A DNA stretch of 22,107 nucleotides from an uncultured Pelagibacteraceae bacterium. Lineage in GTDB: Bacteria > Pseudomonadota > Alphaproteobacteria > Pelagibacterales > Pelagibacteraceae. The position numbers were made by a program, and so were the translations under genes. The stretch lies in assembly GCA_902608065.1 (NCBI GenBank), contig CACLMO010000014.1:1-22107 (forward strand). The letters are read 5' to 3'. This document shows positions 7,310 through 15,712 of this stretch, piece after piece. The notes beneath the pieces are model-generated. The model saw only the letters and a list, made by a program, of their open reading frames with translations. It was not told where the DNA came from and did no database searches. Within the stretch, counting starts at the first letter, position 1. Each line of letters opens with the position of its first letter.

Positions 7310-9231
7310 GACAGACACTCTTCATAATCTTGATTTTCTTGCGATTTTTTATCTGTCGCAGCTGTTGATAGTCCATTATTTACATTTTCTGCTCTTTGAA
7401 TAGATTTAGATCTGCAATAATACAAACTTTTGAGCCCTTTTTTCCAAGCTTGAAAGTGGACTTGATGTAAATCTCTCTTATGAACATCAGCTGGTAAGAA
7501 AATGTTAATAGATTGGGCTTGAGAAATATAAGGAGTTCTGTCAGCTGCCAATTCGATTATCCATTTTTGGTTTAATTCAAAAGCAGTTTTGAATACATCT
7601 TTTTCATGATCACTTAAAAAATCTAAATGAGAAACTGAGCCTTGATTGGTAGTGATAGTAGACCAAGTTTCTTCATTATTTTTTTCATATTTTTCTAATA
7701 ATTTCATTAAATATTTATTTCTAACATTGTAAGATCCTGAAAGAGTTTTATGTGTGTAACTATTAGCTGCAATAGGTTCAACTCCGGGAGAAGCTCCTCC
7801 ACATATTATTGATATTGAAGCTGTGGGTGCAATTGCAGTTTTGTTTGAAAATCTTTCTTTAAAACCATACTCTTCTGCATCAGGACATGACCCTCTTTCA
7901 TCTGCTAATTTCTGTGAAGCACGATCTACACATGTTTGTATGTTTTTGAATATTTTGTTATTCCAACTTTTACTCATAACAGATTCTAATGGTACTGAAT
8001 TTTTTTGAAGAAATGAATGAAAACCCATTACTCCTAAACCAACGCTTCTTTCTCTTTTTGCTGAGTATTTTGCATCATTAAAAGATTCTGGGGCTTTTTC
8101 AATAAAATCTGTTAGTACATTATCCAAAAATCTCATCACATCTTCAATGAAATCTGGATTATCTTTCCACTCATCATATGTTTCTAGATTCAAAGAAGAG
8201 AGACAACAAACTGCTGTTCTATCTTTTCCATCTTTATCTACTCCAGTAGGTAAAGTTATTTCACTACAAAGATTAGAAGTTTTAACATTAAGTCCAGCAA
8301 GTTTATGGTGTTGTGGTATAAGTCTATTTACCGTGTCTACAAAAATAATATAAGGCTCTCCAGTTTCAACTCTTGCTGTTAATAATCTTATCCATAAATT
8401 TCTTGCTGAAACAGTTGATTGAACGATTCCATCTTTGGGACTTTTTAACGCCCACTGTGAATTTGTTTCAACGGCTCTCATAAATGCGTCACTTACTAAA
8501 ACGCCATGATGTAAATTAAGTGCTTTCCTGTTAGGATCTCCTCCAGTAGGCCTTCTCATCTCAATAAATTCTTCGATTTCAGGATGGTCTATTGGAAGAT
8601 AACATGCTGCTGATCCTCTGCGTAATGAACCTTGGCTAATTGCCATTGTTAGTGAATCCATTACTTTGATAAAAGGAATAATACCAGAAGTTTTTCCAAC
8701 CCTACCAATTTTTTCTCCTATCGATCTAAGATTTCCCCAGTAACTTCCTATACCTCCACCTTTTGCAGCTAACCAAACGTTTTCACTCCATAAATCTAAG
8801 ATGCCACTTAAACTATCTCCTGCTTCATTTAAAAAACAAGAAATGGGTAAACCTCTTTCAGTTCCTCCATTAGATAAAATTGGAGTGGCTGGCATAAACC
8901 ATAAATTACTTATGTAATTATAGATTCTTTGAGCATGTAAATTATTATCTGAATACATGCTAGAAACACGAGCAAATAAATCTTGGTATGTTTCGTTCTG
9001 CCCCAAGTATCTATCGCTTAAAGTTGCTCTACCAAAATCAGTTAATTTAAGATCTCTAGTTCTATCAATTTTTATTGTTATTCCCTTGTCATTTTGAAAA
9101 AGTTCTGTTTGTGAAGTTAATGAAAATAAGTCAGGTTTATTAACCTCTTTGTAATTATTGATTGGAAAATTTGCTTTTGGGCTTATTTTTTCGACAGCTT
9201 TCTCGATAGTTAATGACAGGCTTTTTTTCAT
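7300..9231 (-). CDS. nrdA: ribonucleoside-diphosphate reductase alpha subunit (class I, no ATP-cone)
   Basis: Catalytic R1 subunit converting NDPs to dNDPs. Key residues by comparison with E. coli: C132 in LPISCFL (C225), C322 and E324 in SNLCSEI (C439/E441), C342 in AVCCLSSLNL (C462), the radical-relay pair Y604-Y605 in SLYYCRS (Y730/Y731), and the C-terminal redox pair C639/C642 in ECLSCQ. The protein has 643 residues against about 760 in E. coli. The N-terminus goes almost at once into the catalytic fold (KLTDFGRATLSDRYLG at about 62-77), so the roughly 90-residue ATP-cone that senses dATP/ATP is absent. The C-terminal cysteines are a CxxC, not the CxxxxC of E. coli. It is first gene of the nrdAB unit behind a probable NrdR-controlled promoter. 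Confidence 0.97.
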   Translation of the reverse strand: MKKSLSLTIEKAVEKISPKANFPINNYKEVNKPDLFSLTSQTELFQNDKGITIKIDRTRDLKLTDFGRATLSDRYLGQNETYQDLFARVSSMYSDNNLHAQRIYNYISNLWFMPATPILSNGGTERGLPISCFLNEAGDSLSGILDLWSENVWLAAKGGGIGSYWGNLRSIGEKIGRVGKTSGIIPFIKVMDSLTMAISQGSLRRGSAACYLPIDHPEIEEFIEMRRPTGGDPNRKALNLHHGVLVSDAFMRAVETNSQWALKSPKDGIVQSTVSARNLWIRLLTARVETGEPYIIFVDTVNRLIPQHHKLAGLNVKTSNLCSEITLPTGVDKDGKDRTAVCCLSSLNLETYDEWKDNPDFIEDVMRFLDNVLTDFIEKAPESFNDAKYSAKRERSVGLGVMGFHSFLQKNSVPLESVMSKSWNNKIFKNIQTCVDRASQKLADERGSCPDAEEYGFKERFSNKTAIAPTASISIICGGASPGVEPIAANSYTHKTLSGSYNVRNKYLMKLLEKYEKNNEETWSTITTNQGSVSHLDFLSDHEKDVFKTAFELNQKWIIELAADRTPYISQAQSINIFLPADVHKRDLHQVHFQAWKKGLKSLYYCRSKSIQRAENVNNGLSTAATDKKSQENQDYEECLSCQ

Positions 9232-9267
9232 GTATATTGCTTATTTTATTAAGTTTTTGTGTAAAAA

Positions 9268-9299
9268 CAACTATATGTTGTGTACACAAATTGTTGATA
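9268..9299 (-). promoter_or_regulatory. putative nrdA promoter with two adjacent NrdR-box-like sites
   Basis: Reading the minus strand, TCAACA (9292-9297), a 16-bp spacer and TATAGT (9270-9275) make a plausible sigma-70 promoter about 40 bp before the nrdA ATG. On the plus strand, 9268-9283 (CAACTATATGTTGTGT) matches 13 of 16 positions of the NrdR consensus acaCwAtATaTwGtgt. The next 16 bp, 9284-9299 (ACACAAATTGTTGATA), match about 10 of 16. Between them lies a perfect 12-bp palindrome TTGTGTACACAA (9278-9289). The boxes thus cover both promoter hexamers, as expected for repression. Their centre spacing of 16 bp is shorter than the usual 31-32 bp, so the second box is doubtful. Matches were counted by eye. 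Confidence 0.55.
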
Positions 9300-9344
9300 T
9301 ACTAGATATTTAAACAAATCAATAGAACATTATATGAACATTAA

Positions 9345-9350
9345 TATAAT
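9345..9350 (+). promoter_or_regulatory. possible -10 element for the phosphomannomutase gene
   Basis: A perfect TATAAT lies 84 bp before the ATG at 9434, in the 202-bp divergent gap. The best -35 at 16 bp spacing (TAGAAC) is poor, and such A/T hexamers are frequent by chance in this sequence. No riboswitch-like structure is evident in the leader that would result. Confidence 0.25.
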
Positions 9351-9433
9351 AGCAAGGATAAAATCTAAATAAAGCTAAATTTCATTGGTATCAAAAAACA
9401 TAAAAATATTAGATAAGAAACATAAATAAATTA

Positions 9434-10888
9434 ATGTCAAAAATTGAAAATGTTAGAATAAATCCACTAGGATTCAGAGAATATGACGCTCGATGGCTTT
9501 ATCCAAAAGATATAAACAACGAGGGAATAAAACTTGTTGGCTTAGGTTTTGGCTCACAAATAATTTCTAAAATAGGAAAATCTCCTAGAATTATAGTTGG
9601 TCATGATTATCGATCATACAGCGAAGAGATAAAAAATAAATTAATAGAAGGATTGATAAATGCTGGGTGTAATGTTGAAGATATAGGATTAGCATTATCT
9701 CCTACAGCTTATTTTGCTCAATTTAATCTTAATGCTGATGCTGTTGCTATGGTAACAGCTAGCCACAACGAAAATGGTTGGACAGGAATAAAAATGGGGA
9801 TTGAAAAAGGACTTACTCATTCACCTAATGAAATGGATGAGCTAAAAAAAATTGTTTTAGAAAAAAAATTCATCAAAGGGAATGGCACATATAAAGAAAT
9901 TAAAGGATTTAAAGAAATTTATATCAAGAATCTAATAGGAAATAAAATCAAGAAAAAACTTAAGGTTGTTGTAGCTTGTGGAAATGGTACGGCTGGCGTA
10001 TTTGCTCCAAAAGTTCTTAAAAATATAGGGTGTGAGGTTATTGAATTAGATTGTAATCTTGACCACACTTTTCCAAAATACAATCCTAATCCTGAAGATT
10101 TGAAAATGCTAGAAGCTATAAGTGATGTGGTAAAGAAAAATAAGGCTGATATAGGTTTTGGTTTCGATGGCGATGGTGATCGTATTGGGGTAATTGATGA
10201 TAATGGAAATGAAATTTTTTCTGACAAAGTTGGTTTACTTATTGCAAGAAATTTAGCTCCATATCATAAAAAACAAAAATTTATTGTTGATGTAAAATCA
10301 ACTGGTCTTTTTGCTAAAGATAAAATACTTTTAAAAAATGGCTGCGAAACTATTTATTGGAAAACCGGACATTCACATATCAAAAGAAAAGTAAAAGAAA
10401 CAGGTGCTTTGGCTGGATTTGAAAAAAGTGGCCATTTCTTTTTTAACCAACCACTTGGACTTGGTTATGATGACGGAATTAGATCTGCAATTCAGATCTG
10501 TCATTTACTAGAGAAGCAAAATAAAAAAATGTCTGAAATAATAAATGAGCTTCCAAAAACATATCAAACACCTACAATGGCTCCATTTTGTAAAGATGAA
10601 GAAAAATATGAAGTTATCACATCATTAGTTGATAAGATAAAAGATCTAAAAACTAATAATATAAAAATTGATAACCAAAAAATTACTGATATATTAACAA
10701 TAAATGGTATCCGTTTTTCACTTGAAGATGGTTCTTGGGGACTAATTAGAGCGTCTTCTAATAAACCTTCATTAGTCATCGTTACCGAAAGTCCAACTTC
10801 AGATAAAAGAAAAAAACTTATATTTGATTTTATTGATAATCTTTTAAAAAGTACTCATAAGGTTGGTAAATATGACCAAAAAATATGA
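9434..10888 (+). CDS. phosphomannomutase/phosphoglucomutase (alpha-D-phosphohexomutase)
   Basis: A 484-residue phosphohexomutase that interconverts hexose-6-phosphate and hexose-1-phosphate for surface polysaccharide or sugar-nucleotide synthesis. The phosphoserine loop is TASHNENGWTGIKMG with Ser110, the Mg site is DGDGDR at 245-250, the sugar-specificity loop is GFEKSGH at 328-334, and the C-terminal phosphate-binding loop is RASSNKPSL at 439-447. The GFEKSGH loop fits PMM/PGM (AlgC/ManB type) better than GlmM, whose serine loop differs. It stands alone on the plus strand between divergent nrdA and convergent sgaA. The start codon ATG at 9434 has no clear SD. Whether mannose or glucose phosphate is the main substrate is open, and these enzymes are often dual. 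Confidence 0.92.
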   Translation: MSKIENVRINPLGFREYDARWLYPKDINNEGIKLVGLGFGSQIISKIGKSPRIIVGHDYRSYSEEIKNKLIEGLINAGCNVEDIGLALSPTAYFAQFNLNADAVAMVTASHNENGWTGIKMGIEKGLTHSPNEMDELKKIVLEKKFIKGNGTYKEIKGFKEIYIKNLIGNKIKKKLKVVVACGNGTAGVFAPKVLKNIGCEVIELDCNLDHTFPKYNPNPEDLKMLEAISDVVKKNKADIGFGFDGDGDRIGVIDDNGNEIFSDKVGLLIARNLAPYHKKQKFIVDVKSTGLFAKDKILLKNGCETIYWKTGHSHIKRKVKETGALAGFEKSGHFFFNQPLGLGYDDGIRSAIQICHLLEKQNKKMSEIINELPKTYQTPTMAPFCKDEEKYEVITSLVDKIKDLKTNNIKIDNQKITDILTINGIRFSLEDGSWGLIRASSNKPSLVIVTESPTSDKRKKLIFDFIDNLLKSTHKVGKYDQKI

Positions 10889-10901
10889 ATTGGAAAAAAA
10901 A

Positions 10902-12077
10902 TTATCTCGAAAGAAAATCTAGCGCAGCCATTATCCCTCCAGTTTTAAAGGGTATGCCTGACTGTTTTAAACCCATTTCGACACCCGCAAGAGTTCCTGC
11001 TAACATAAGATCATTAAAATCTCCAAGATGACCAATTCGAAATACTTTTCCTTTCACTTTGGCAAGTCCAGTACCTAGGGACATATCATAGTTATCTAAA
11101 ACTATTTTTCTTAAATTATCTGCATCATGACCCTCTGGAATTAAAATTGCAGTTATTGAATTTGAACGTTCCTTCGGATTTTTAGCAAGTATTTCTAAGC
11201 CCCAAGCTTCAACTGCTATTCTTGTAGCTTCAGCATGTCTAGCATGACGCGCAAAAACACTGTCCAAACCTTCCTCTAGTAGCATATTTATTGCTTCGTT
11301 TAATCCATACATAATATTTACAGCTGGCGTGTATGGATAAAAACCATTTTTATTATTTTCTAACATTTGTTCCCATTGCCAATAGGATTTTGGAAGCTTT
11401 GAACTTTTAGATGCTTCCAATGCTTTTTTACTAACAACGTTAAAAGAAAGTCCTGGAGGTAACATTAAACCTTTTTGTGATCCCCCTACAGAAACATCTA
11501 CTTTCCATTTCTGATGATCATAATTATAGGATCCCAATGAAGAAATTGTATCAACCATAAATAATGCTGGATGTTTAGCATTATCAATTGCTTTTCTTAC
11601 TTCCTCTACCCTACTCATTATTCCAGTAGAAGTTTCATTATGAGTAACCATAACAGCTTTAATTTCATGTTTTTTATCAGCTAACAATTTTTCTTCAACA
11701 ATTTTGGGATCTGCGCCATGCCGCCAATCGCCGGGTACAAAATCTACATTTACTTTATATCTTCGTGCGGCTTGACACCATTCGGTAGCAAAGTGTCCAG
11801 TTTCAAACATCAAAACTTTATCTCCTTCACTTAAAGTATTCACTATAGAAGCTTCCATAGCTCCTGTTCCTGAACTTGGCCAAATTATAACTGGATCTGT
11901 TGATTTGAATATTAATTTAATTCTATCTAGGATTCTTTTTGATAATTCTGCAAATTGAGGACCTCGATGGTCCATAGCTGGACGATCCATTGCTCGCAAA
12001 ATTCTGTCGGGAAAATTTGTTGGACCAGGAACTTGTAAGAAATGTCTACCAGCTTTGTAAGTGTTAGATTTTGCCAT
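10902..12077 (-). CDS. sgaA: serine--glyoxylate / alanine--glyoxylate aminotransferase (class V)
   Basis: PLP-dependent class-V aminotransferase of 391 residues, close in style to bacterial serine-glyoxylate aminotransferases that make hydroxypyruvate and glycine from serine and glyoxylate. The N-terminus HFLQVPGPTNFPDRIL is the substrate-binding entry of this family. SSGTGAMEAS at 68-77 binds the cofactor phosphate, MVDTISSLGS at 174-183 holds the Asp that pairs with the pyridine N, and VGGSQKGLMLPPGL at 197-210 has the Schiff-base Lys202. It is last in a minus-strand series after tauE (33 bp gap) and ends 13 bp from the convergent mutase gene. Alanine or aspartate as amino donor is an alternative that sequence alone does not settle. 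Confidence 0.88.
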   Translation of the reverse strand: MAKSNTYKAGRHFLQVPGPTNFPDRILRAMDRPAMDHRGPQFAELSKRILDRIKLIFKSTDPVIIWPSSGTGAMEASIVNTLSEGDKVLMFETGHFATEWCQAARRYKVNVDFVPGDWRHGADPKIVEEKLLADKKHEIKAVMVTHNETSTGIMSRVEEVRKAIDNAKHPALFMVDTISSLGSYNYDHQKWKVDVSVGGSQKGLMLPPGLSFNVVSKKALEASKSSKLPKSYWQWEQMLENNKNGFYPYTPAVNIMYGLNEAINMLLEEGLDSVFARHARHAEATRIAVEAWGLEILAKNPKERSNSITAILIPEGHDADNLRKIVLDNYDMSLGTGLAKVKGKVFRIGHLGDFNDLMLAGTLAGVEMGLKQSGIPFKTGGIMAALDFLSR

Positions 12078-12110
12078 AAAATAAATTGTGTTTTTTGTAA
12101 GAAAGTTGCA

Positions 12111-12944
12111 TTAAAATTTTAAATATTCAAGAAATAATCTGCAAGCTACGATAAAAAGATAAATACCAAATAGTTTTCCAAGAAGGTTTTTATTGACCTT
12201 ATGCACTGTTTTAGCTCCAACTTTAGCCATAAATGTTGTAATTGGTGCAAAAATTATGAATGTTGGAATATTTACAAATCCTAAACTTAATGGAACTTTA
12301 ATATCAAGATAGCTTCCTGATGCAGCAAAACCTATTGCACCGGTCATAGCTGTTAAAAAGCCAATAGCGGCGGAACTACCAATTGCAACTTGTATTGGGT
12401 AACCAAATATTTTAAATATTGGAACATTAAATACTCCACCACCAATTCCCATTGGAGCAGACATAAATCCTGATAAAAAACCACAAATGATTCTATAAAT
12501 TAAATTTATTTGTTTTGGTATGGGATTAATTTTTTCTTTTTCTATTAAAAAATAAATGGCAAATATCATGGTCATAACTGAAAAAAGTAAAACTAAACTA
12601 GAAGTTTTTAAACTAACAGCAAATATAGTTCCAAATACAACTCCAATTACAACAAAAACTCCAAAAGTTTTCACAATACTAAAATCTACAGCCTTAAATC
12701 TCATATGTGTCATTGCCGATATAATTGATGTTGGAATTATAATTGAGAAAGATGTACCTAAAGCTAAATGCATAACAAATGATTGTTCTATACCAACATA
12801 ACTGTATATGTAAAAAAGAATAGGAACCATTAATAAACCTCCACCAATTCCAAATAAACCTGCCATAAAACCAACTATGACTGCGGAGAATGTCATTACA
12901 GTTAAAATAAAAATTATTTGATTTTGATCTAAATTTTCTATCAT
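12111..12944 (-). CDS. TauE/SafE-family membrane permease
   Basis: Polytopic inner-membrane protein of 277 residues with about eight hydrophobic segments. The internal repeat typical of the family is visible: GFMAGLFGIGGGLLMVPIL near 25-43 and GFLSGFMSAPMGIGGGVFNVPIF near 155-177. TauE/SafE proteins are proposed exporters of sulfite, sulfoacetate or other small organic anions, but the substrate here is unknown. Its ATG overlaps the dusA stop (ATGA at 12941-12944), so it is translationally coupled to dusA. The glyoxylate aminotransferase follows by 33 bp. A role for the pair in exporting a two- or three-carbon acid would be speculation. Confidence 0.9.
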   Translation of the reverse strand: MIENLDQNQIIFILTVMTFSAVIVGFMAGLFGIGGGLLMVPILFYIYSYVGIEQSFVMHLALGTSFSIIIPTSIISAMTHMRFKAVDFSIVKTFGVFVVIGVVFGTIFAVSLKTSSLVLLFSVMTMIFAIYFLIEKEKINPIPKQINLIYRIICGFLSGFMSAPMGIGGGVFNVPIFKIFGYPIQVAIGSSAAIGFLTAMTGAIGFAASGSYLDIKVPLSLGFVNIPTFIIFAPITTFMAKVGAKTVHKVNKNLLGKLFGIYLFIVACRLFLEYLKF

Positions 12945-13927
12945 GCTATTGTTTGATTAACTTTCTCATTATTTTGAACAATTGTCATTATATGTTTGGC
13001 TTTTTGAAAATCTGAATCTCTTGCCATCATGTTTTCGCTTAAATATCTCTTCCAATTTTTTGAACCTACTTGACCATGATATAAGCCAACCGTATGTCTC
13101 ATAATATGGTTTACCTTAGTTCCCAATTTAACTTCTTTTTCTAAATATTTTAATAATTCTTTCGCAATATCTTCTCTAGAAGGATTGTTTTTAACCTTAA
13201 ATATTTCTCTTTCTATATCAACTAAAAAATATGGATTTTGATAAATGGCTCTACCTATCATAACACCATCACAAGTTTTTAAATGTTTCTTTACCTCTTC
13301 GATTTTAGAAATTCCTCCATTTATAATAATTTCTAGGTCTGGATTTTTTTCTTTAATTTTATAAACCATTTCATAATTTAATTTTGGAATATTTAAATTT
13401 TGTTTTGGAGTTAATCCTTTAAGAATAGCCTTGCGTGCATGTAATATGAAAGTTTTACACCCAGCTTCTTTCATTTTATGTATAAATTTATTTAAATAGT
13501 TAAAATCTTCTGTATCGTCAAAGCCAATTCTTGTTTTAGCGGTAACTGGAATATTGCAAGAATTTATCATTTCATTAATGCATTCAGAGACCAAATCTGG
13601 TTCTTTCATTAAACAGGCACCAAACATATTTTTTTGAACTTTTTTACTAGGACAACCAAGATTTATATTAATTTCATCATATCCCATGTCGTCAGCTATT
13701 TTAGCTACTTCGGATAATTCTTTTTTATCAGAACCACCCACTTGTAGTGCTAAAGGTTTTTCTTCTGGGCTATATGATAGTATTTTTTTTCTATCACCAA
13801 AAAGTGCAGATTTTGTAGCTACCATCTCTGAATACAACATTACATTTTTGCTTATTAGTCTTAAGAAAAAACGATCATGTCTATCTGTACAATCCATCAT
13901 TGGGGCTACAGAGATTGTTCTCTTCAT
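12941..13927 (-). CDS. dusA: tRNA-dihydrouridine(20/20a) synthase DusA
   Basis: FMN-dependent reductase that forms dihydrouridine in the tRNA D-loop. The N-terminus SVAPMMDCTDRHDRFFLR is the DusA signature. The catalytic block is INLGCPSKKVQKNMFGACLM near 92-111, with a cysteine in NLGCPS and a second in GACLM; the GACLM form is that of DusA. INGGI and the DGVMIGRAIYQNP motif of the FMN-phosphate site follow. I prefer the ATG at 13927 (328 residues, weak GAGAA upstream) over a TTG two codons before it. It follows rpoZ by about 40 bp and overlaps the TauE-like gene by 4 bp, so all three are probably on one mRNA. Confidence 0.94.
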   Translation of the reverse strand: MKRTISVAPMMDCTDRHDRFFLRLISKNVMLYSEMVATKSALFGDRKKILSYSPEEKPLALQVGGSDKKELSEVAKIADDMGYDEININLGCPSKKVQKNMFGACLMKEPDLVSECINEMINSCNIPVTAKTRIGFDDTEDFNYLNKFIHKMKEAGCKTFILHARKAILKGLTPKQNLNIPKLNYEMVYKIKEKNPDLEIIINGGISKIEEVKKHLKTCDGVMIGRAIYQNPYFLVDIEREIFKVKNNPSREDIAKELLKYLEKEVKLGTKVNHIMRHTVGLYHGQVGSKNWKRYLSENMMARDSDFQKAKHIMTIVQNNEKVNQTIA

Positions 13928-13969
13928 AAACAAATTCTCGATTCTATTTATTTTTAATGAATTATATTA

Positions 13970-14443
13970 TTATTCTGTTTTGTTGTCAGCTGATTTGGAT
14001 TCTTCTTCGACCGCTTTGTCTGCTTCTTTTTCTTCTTTTACTTCTTGATTTTTGACTTGGGTTGTATCTTGTAAATTAAATTTAGTTTTTTCAACCATTC
14101 TTCTCATTCTTTTAGATGGTAGAATGGCGGTTCCACTTTTCGATATCTCTCCTTTATATATTTTATCGAAATCATCGGTATCTTCGTCCTCAACGTCTTC
14201 TGTTGCTGTAGTATCTTCTTGTCGTTTTCTGAGTCTATTTACAGCAAATTCTTCTAAAGTTTTTATAGAAACTTTGCCTTCCCCAATCTCTCTAAGAGAA
14301 ATTACGGTATTCTTATCATTGTCAATTGGAACTAAAGCCTTTTCTCCTGCATTTAATTGGCTTGTTCTCTCTTTTGCCAACAAAACTAAATCGTATTGGC
14401 TATCTATCTTTTCTAAACAATCTTCTACGGTAATTCTTGCCAT
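13970..14443 (-). CDS. rpoZ: RNA polymerase omega subunit with long acidic tail
   Basis: Residues 1-75 are the omega fold: [33 protein letters not shown], then [10 protein letters not shown] and an EEFAVNRL helix. Omega helps assemble and stabilise RNA polymerase through the beta' subunit and in many bacteria forms part of a ppGpp site. The E. coli protein has 91 residues; this one has 157. The extra 80 residues are low in complexity and charged: an acidic run [13 protein letters not shown] near 82-94, a basic patch [11 protein letters not shown] near 109-119, and a Lys/Glu-rich end. The ATG at 14443 has no visible SD. It lies 36 bp after the MFS gene and upstream of dusA. The omega call is sure; the tail's role is unknown. 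Confidence 0.93.
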   Translation of the reverse strand: MARITVEDCLEKIDSQYDLVLLAKERTSQLNAGEKALVPIDNDKNTVISLREIGEGKVSIKTLEEFAVNRLRKRQEDTTATEDVEDEDTDDFDKIYKGEISKSGTAILPSKRMRRMVEKTKFNLQDTTQVKNQEVKEEKEADKAVEEESKSADNKTE

Positions 14444-14479
14444 AAGATGAGCAATAAATAATGAAAATAGTTAACAAAA

Positions 14480-15709
14480 TCAAGTTTTATTTTGCAAAAT
14501 AGGTTTATATTTTTTTTGAAAAATCAAGATAAGTAACATTGAGACTACAATATACAAAGAACATAGAGCAGCAATATTTTCTATTGTGTACTCTGCGTCA
14601 ATTAATAGTCCAAAAACAGCTGTAGCCAATGCAGTTGAAAAAACCATTAATGAACCACTTAAAGCTTTAATAGAACCAAGATGATTAACTCCATAAATTT
14701 CAGCCCACAATGAAGAAAGTAAAACATTTGATAATCCATTAGTGACTCCTAAAAATCCCATGAAAACAAAAGCTGAGTATGGATGTTTTAAAAAAACAAG
14801 AATAATCAAACCTAAAAACAATGGAATATTAAGAAAAGGTAAAAGTTTTACACTAGTAAATTTATCAATCAATAATCCAGATATAAATAAAGCTACTACA
14901 GTAAAAATAGAATAAAACATAAAAGCTTTTGCAATAGCGTACTCTCCCCAATCTTTAGACTCTATTATAAAAGATTGATTAATAACTATACCTGTTATTA
15001 TAAATGCAGGAGCTAATATAGCAGGTAACATTGTATAAAATTTTAAATCCCCTAATACTTCTTTTCTTGTCCAGCTTTTTATGGGTAAAAAAAATTTTTT
15101 ATCATTTCTATTATGACTTTCCCTTGAAAAAATACTTATATCTTTAACAGTGAAAAAAGAAAATAAAGGTAAAAATAGTAATATTAAAACTGAAATTTGA
15201 AACCATAAATCTCTCCAATATATAAATGTAAGAAGATAAACTATTAAAATAGGTAGCAAAAATTCACCTAAGGACATACCGAACCAAATATAGCTCAGCG
15301 CTTTTCCCCTTTTTTTTTCAAAATAACGTGACACGGCTGTAGATGCAGTATGAGCCATTAAACCTTGACCAGAAAGTCTTAAAAAAAATAAGCCAATAAG
15401 TAAAAAAATTAACCCATTAACAAATGAAAAAAATAAAGATGCAATAAATAAAAATACTGTTGCCAAAATGGAGTAATTAACTAACTTTAAATCATCAATT
15501 TTTTTTCCTAACCATATTAAAGTTAAACTGCTACATAATGTAGCTATTCCGTAAATGGCTCCAAATTCTCCATGAGTAATATTTAGTTCATTTCTTATAT
15601 TTGAGTTAAATAAACCTATAAAAAAACTCTGGCCTATGCATGAAAAAAAGGTAAAAACAAAACCAAAAATTATTATTTTGAAATTAGATTTAACAGTATC
15701 TATAATCAT
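14480..15709 (-). CDS. major facilitator superfamily transporter
   Basis: A 409-residue protein with about twelve predicted hydrophobic helices and the loop-2/3 element WLGKKIDDLKL near 66-76, a variant of the MFS GxxxDRxGR motif. The N-terminal layout (FFIGLFNSNIRNELNITHGEFGAIYGIATLCSSLTLIWLGKKIDD) resembles monocarboxylate/oxalate-formate antiporter-like MFS members, but no substrate can be assigned. It shows no signal peptide. The start ATG at 15709 is only 3 bp from the start of the divergent reductase gene, and no other good in-frame start exists nearby, so its promoter must lie inside the neighbouring gene. It is probably the first gene of the unit running through rpoZ and dusA. Confidence 0.88.
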   Translation of the reverse strand: MIIDTVKSNFKIIIFGFVFTFFSCIGQSFFIGLFNSNIRNELNITHGEFGAIYGIATLCSSLTLIWLGKKIDDLKLVNYSILATVFLFIASLFFSFVNGLIFLLIGLFFLRLSGQGLMAHTASTAVSRYFEKKRGKALSYIWFGMSLGEFLLPILIVYLLTFIYWRDLWFQISVLILLFLPLFSFFTVKDISIFSRESHNRNDKKFFLPIKSWTRKEVLGDLKFYTMLPAILAPAFIITGIVINQSFIIESKDWGEYAIAKAFMFYSIFTVVALFISGLLIDKFTSVKLLPFLNIPLFLGLIILVFLKHPYSAFVFMGFLGVTNGLSNVLLSSLWAEIYGVNHLGSIKALSGSLMVFSTALATAVFGLLIDAEYTIENIAALCSLYIVVSMLLILIFQKKYKPILQNKT

Positions 15710-15712
15710 ATT

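Noticed and set aside
9334..9372. 12-codon plus-strand ORF (MNINIIARIKSK) in the nrdA/phosphomannomutase gap
   Set aside because: Too short, no SD, and random ATG frames of this size are expected in A/T-rich DNA. It is not a recognisable leader peptide.
9300..9433. Riboswitch or small RNA upstream of the phosphomannomutase gene
   Set aside because: The segment is A/T-rich without a G/C-containing stem system or a recognised riboswitch core.
9919..10227. 102-codon minus-strand frame inside the phosphomannomutase gene, and similar frames inside prpC, nrdA, gph-lysE and GT4
   Set aside because: All lie opposite or out of frame to genes with clear catalytic motifs, and their translations look like no known family.
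14052..14450. 132-codon open frame on the plus strand antisense to rpoZ
   Set aside because: It is the complement of a well-recognised omega gene, has no family resemblance and no SD. Its Ser/Val/Leu-rich translation is what an antisense frame of a charged gene gives.
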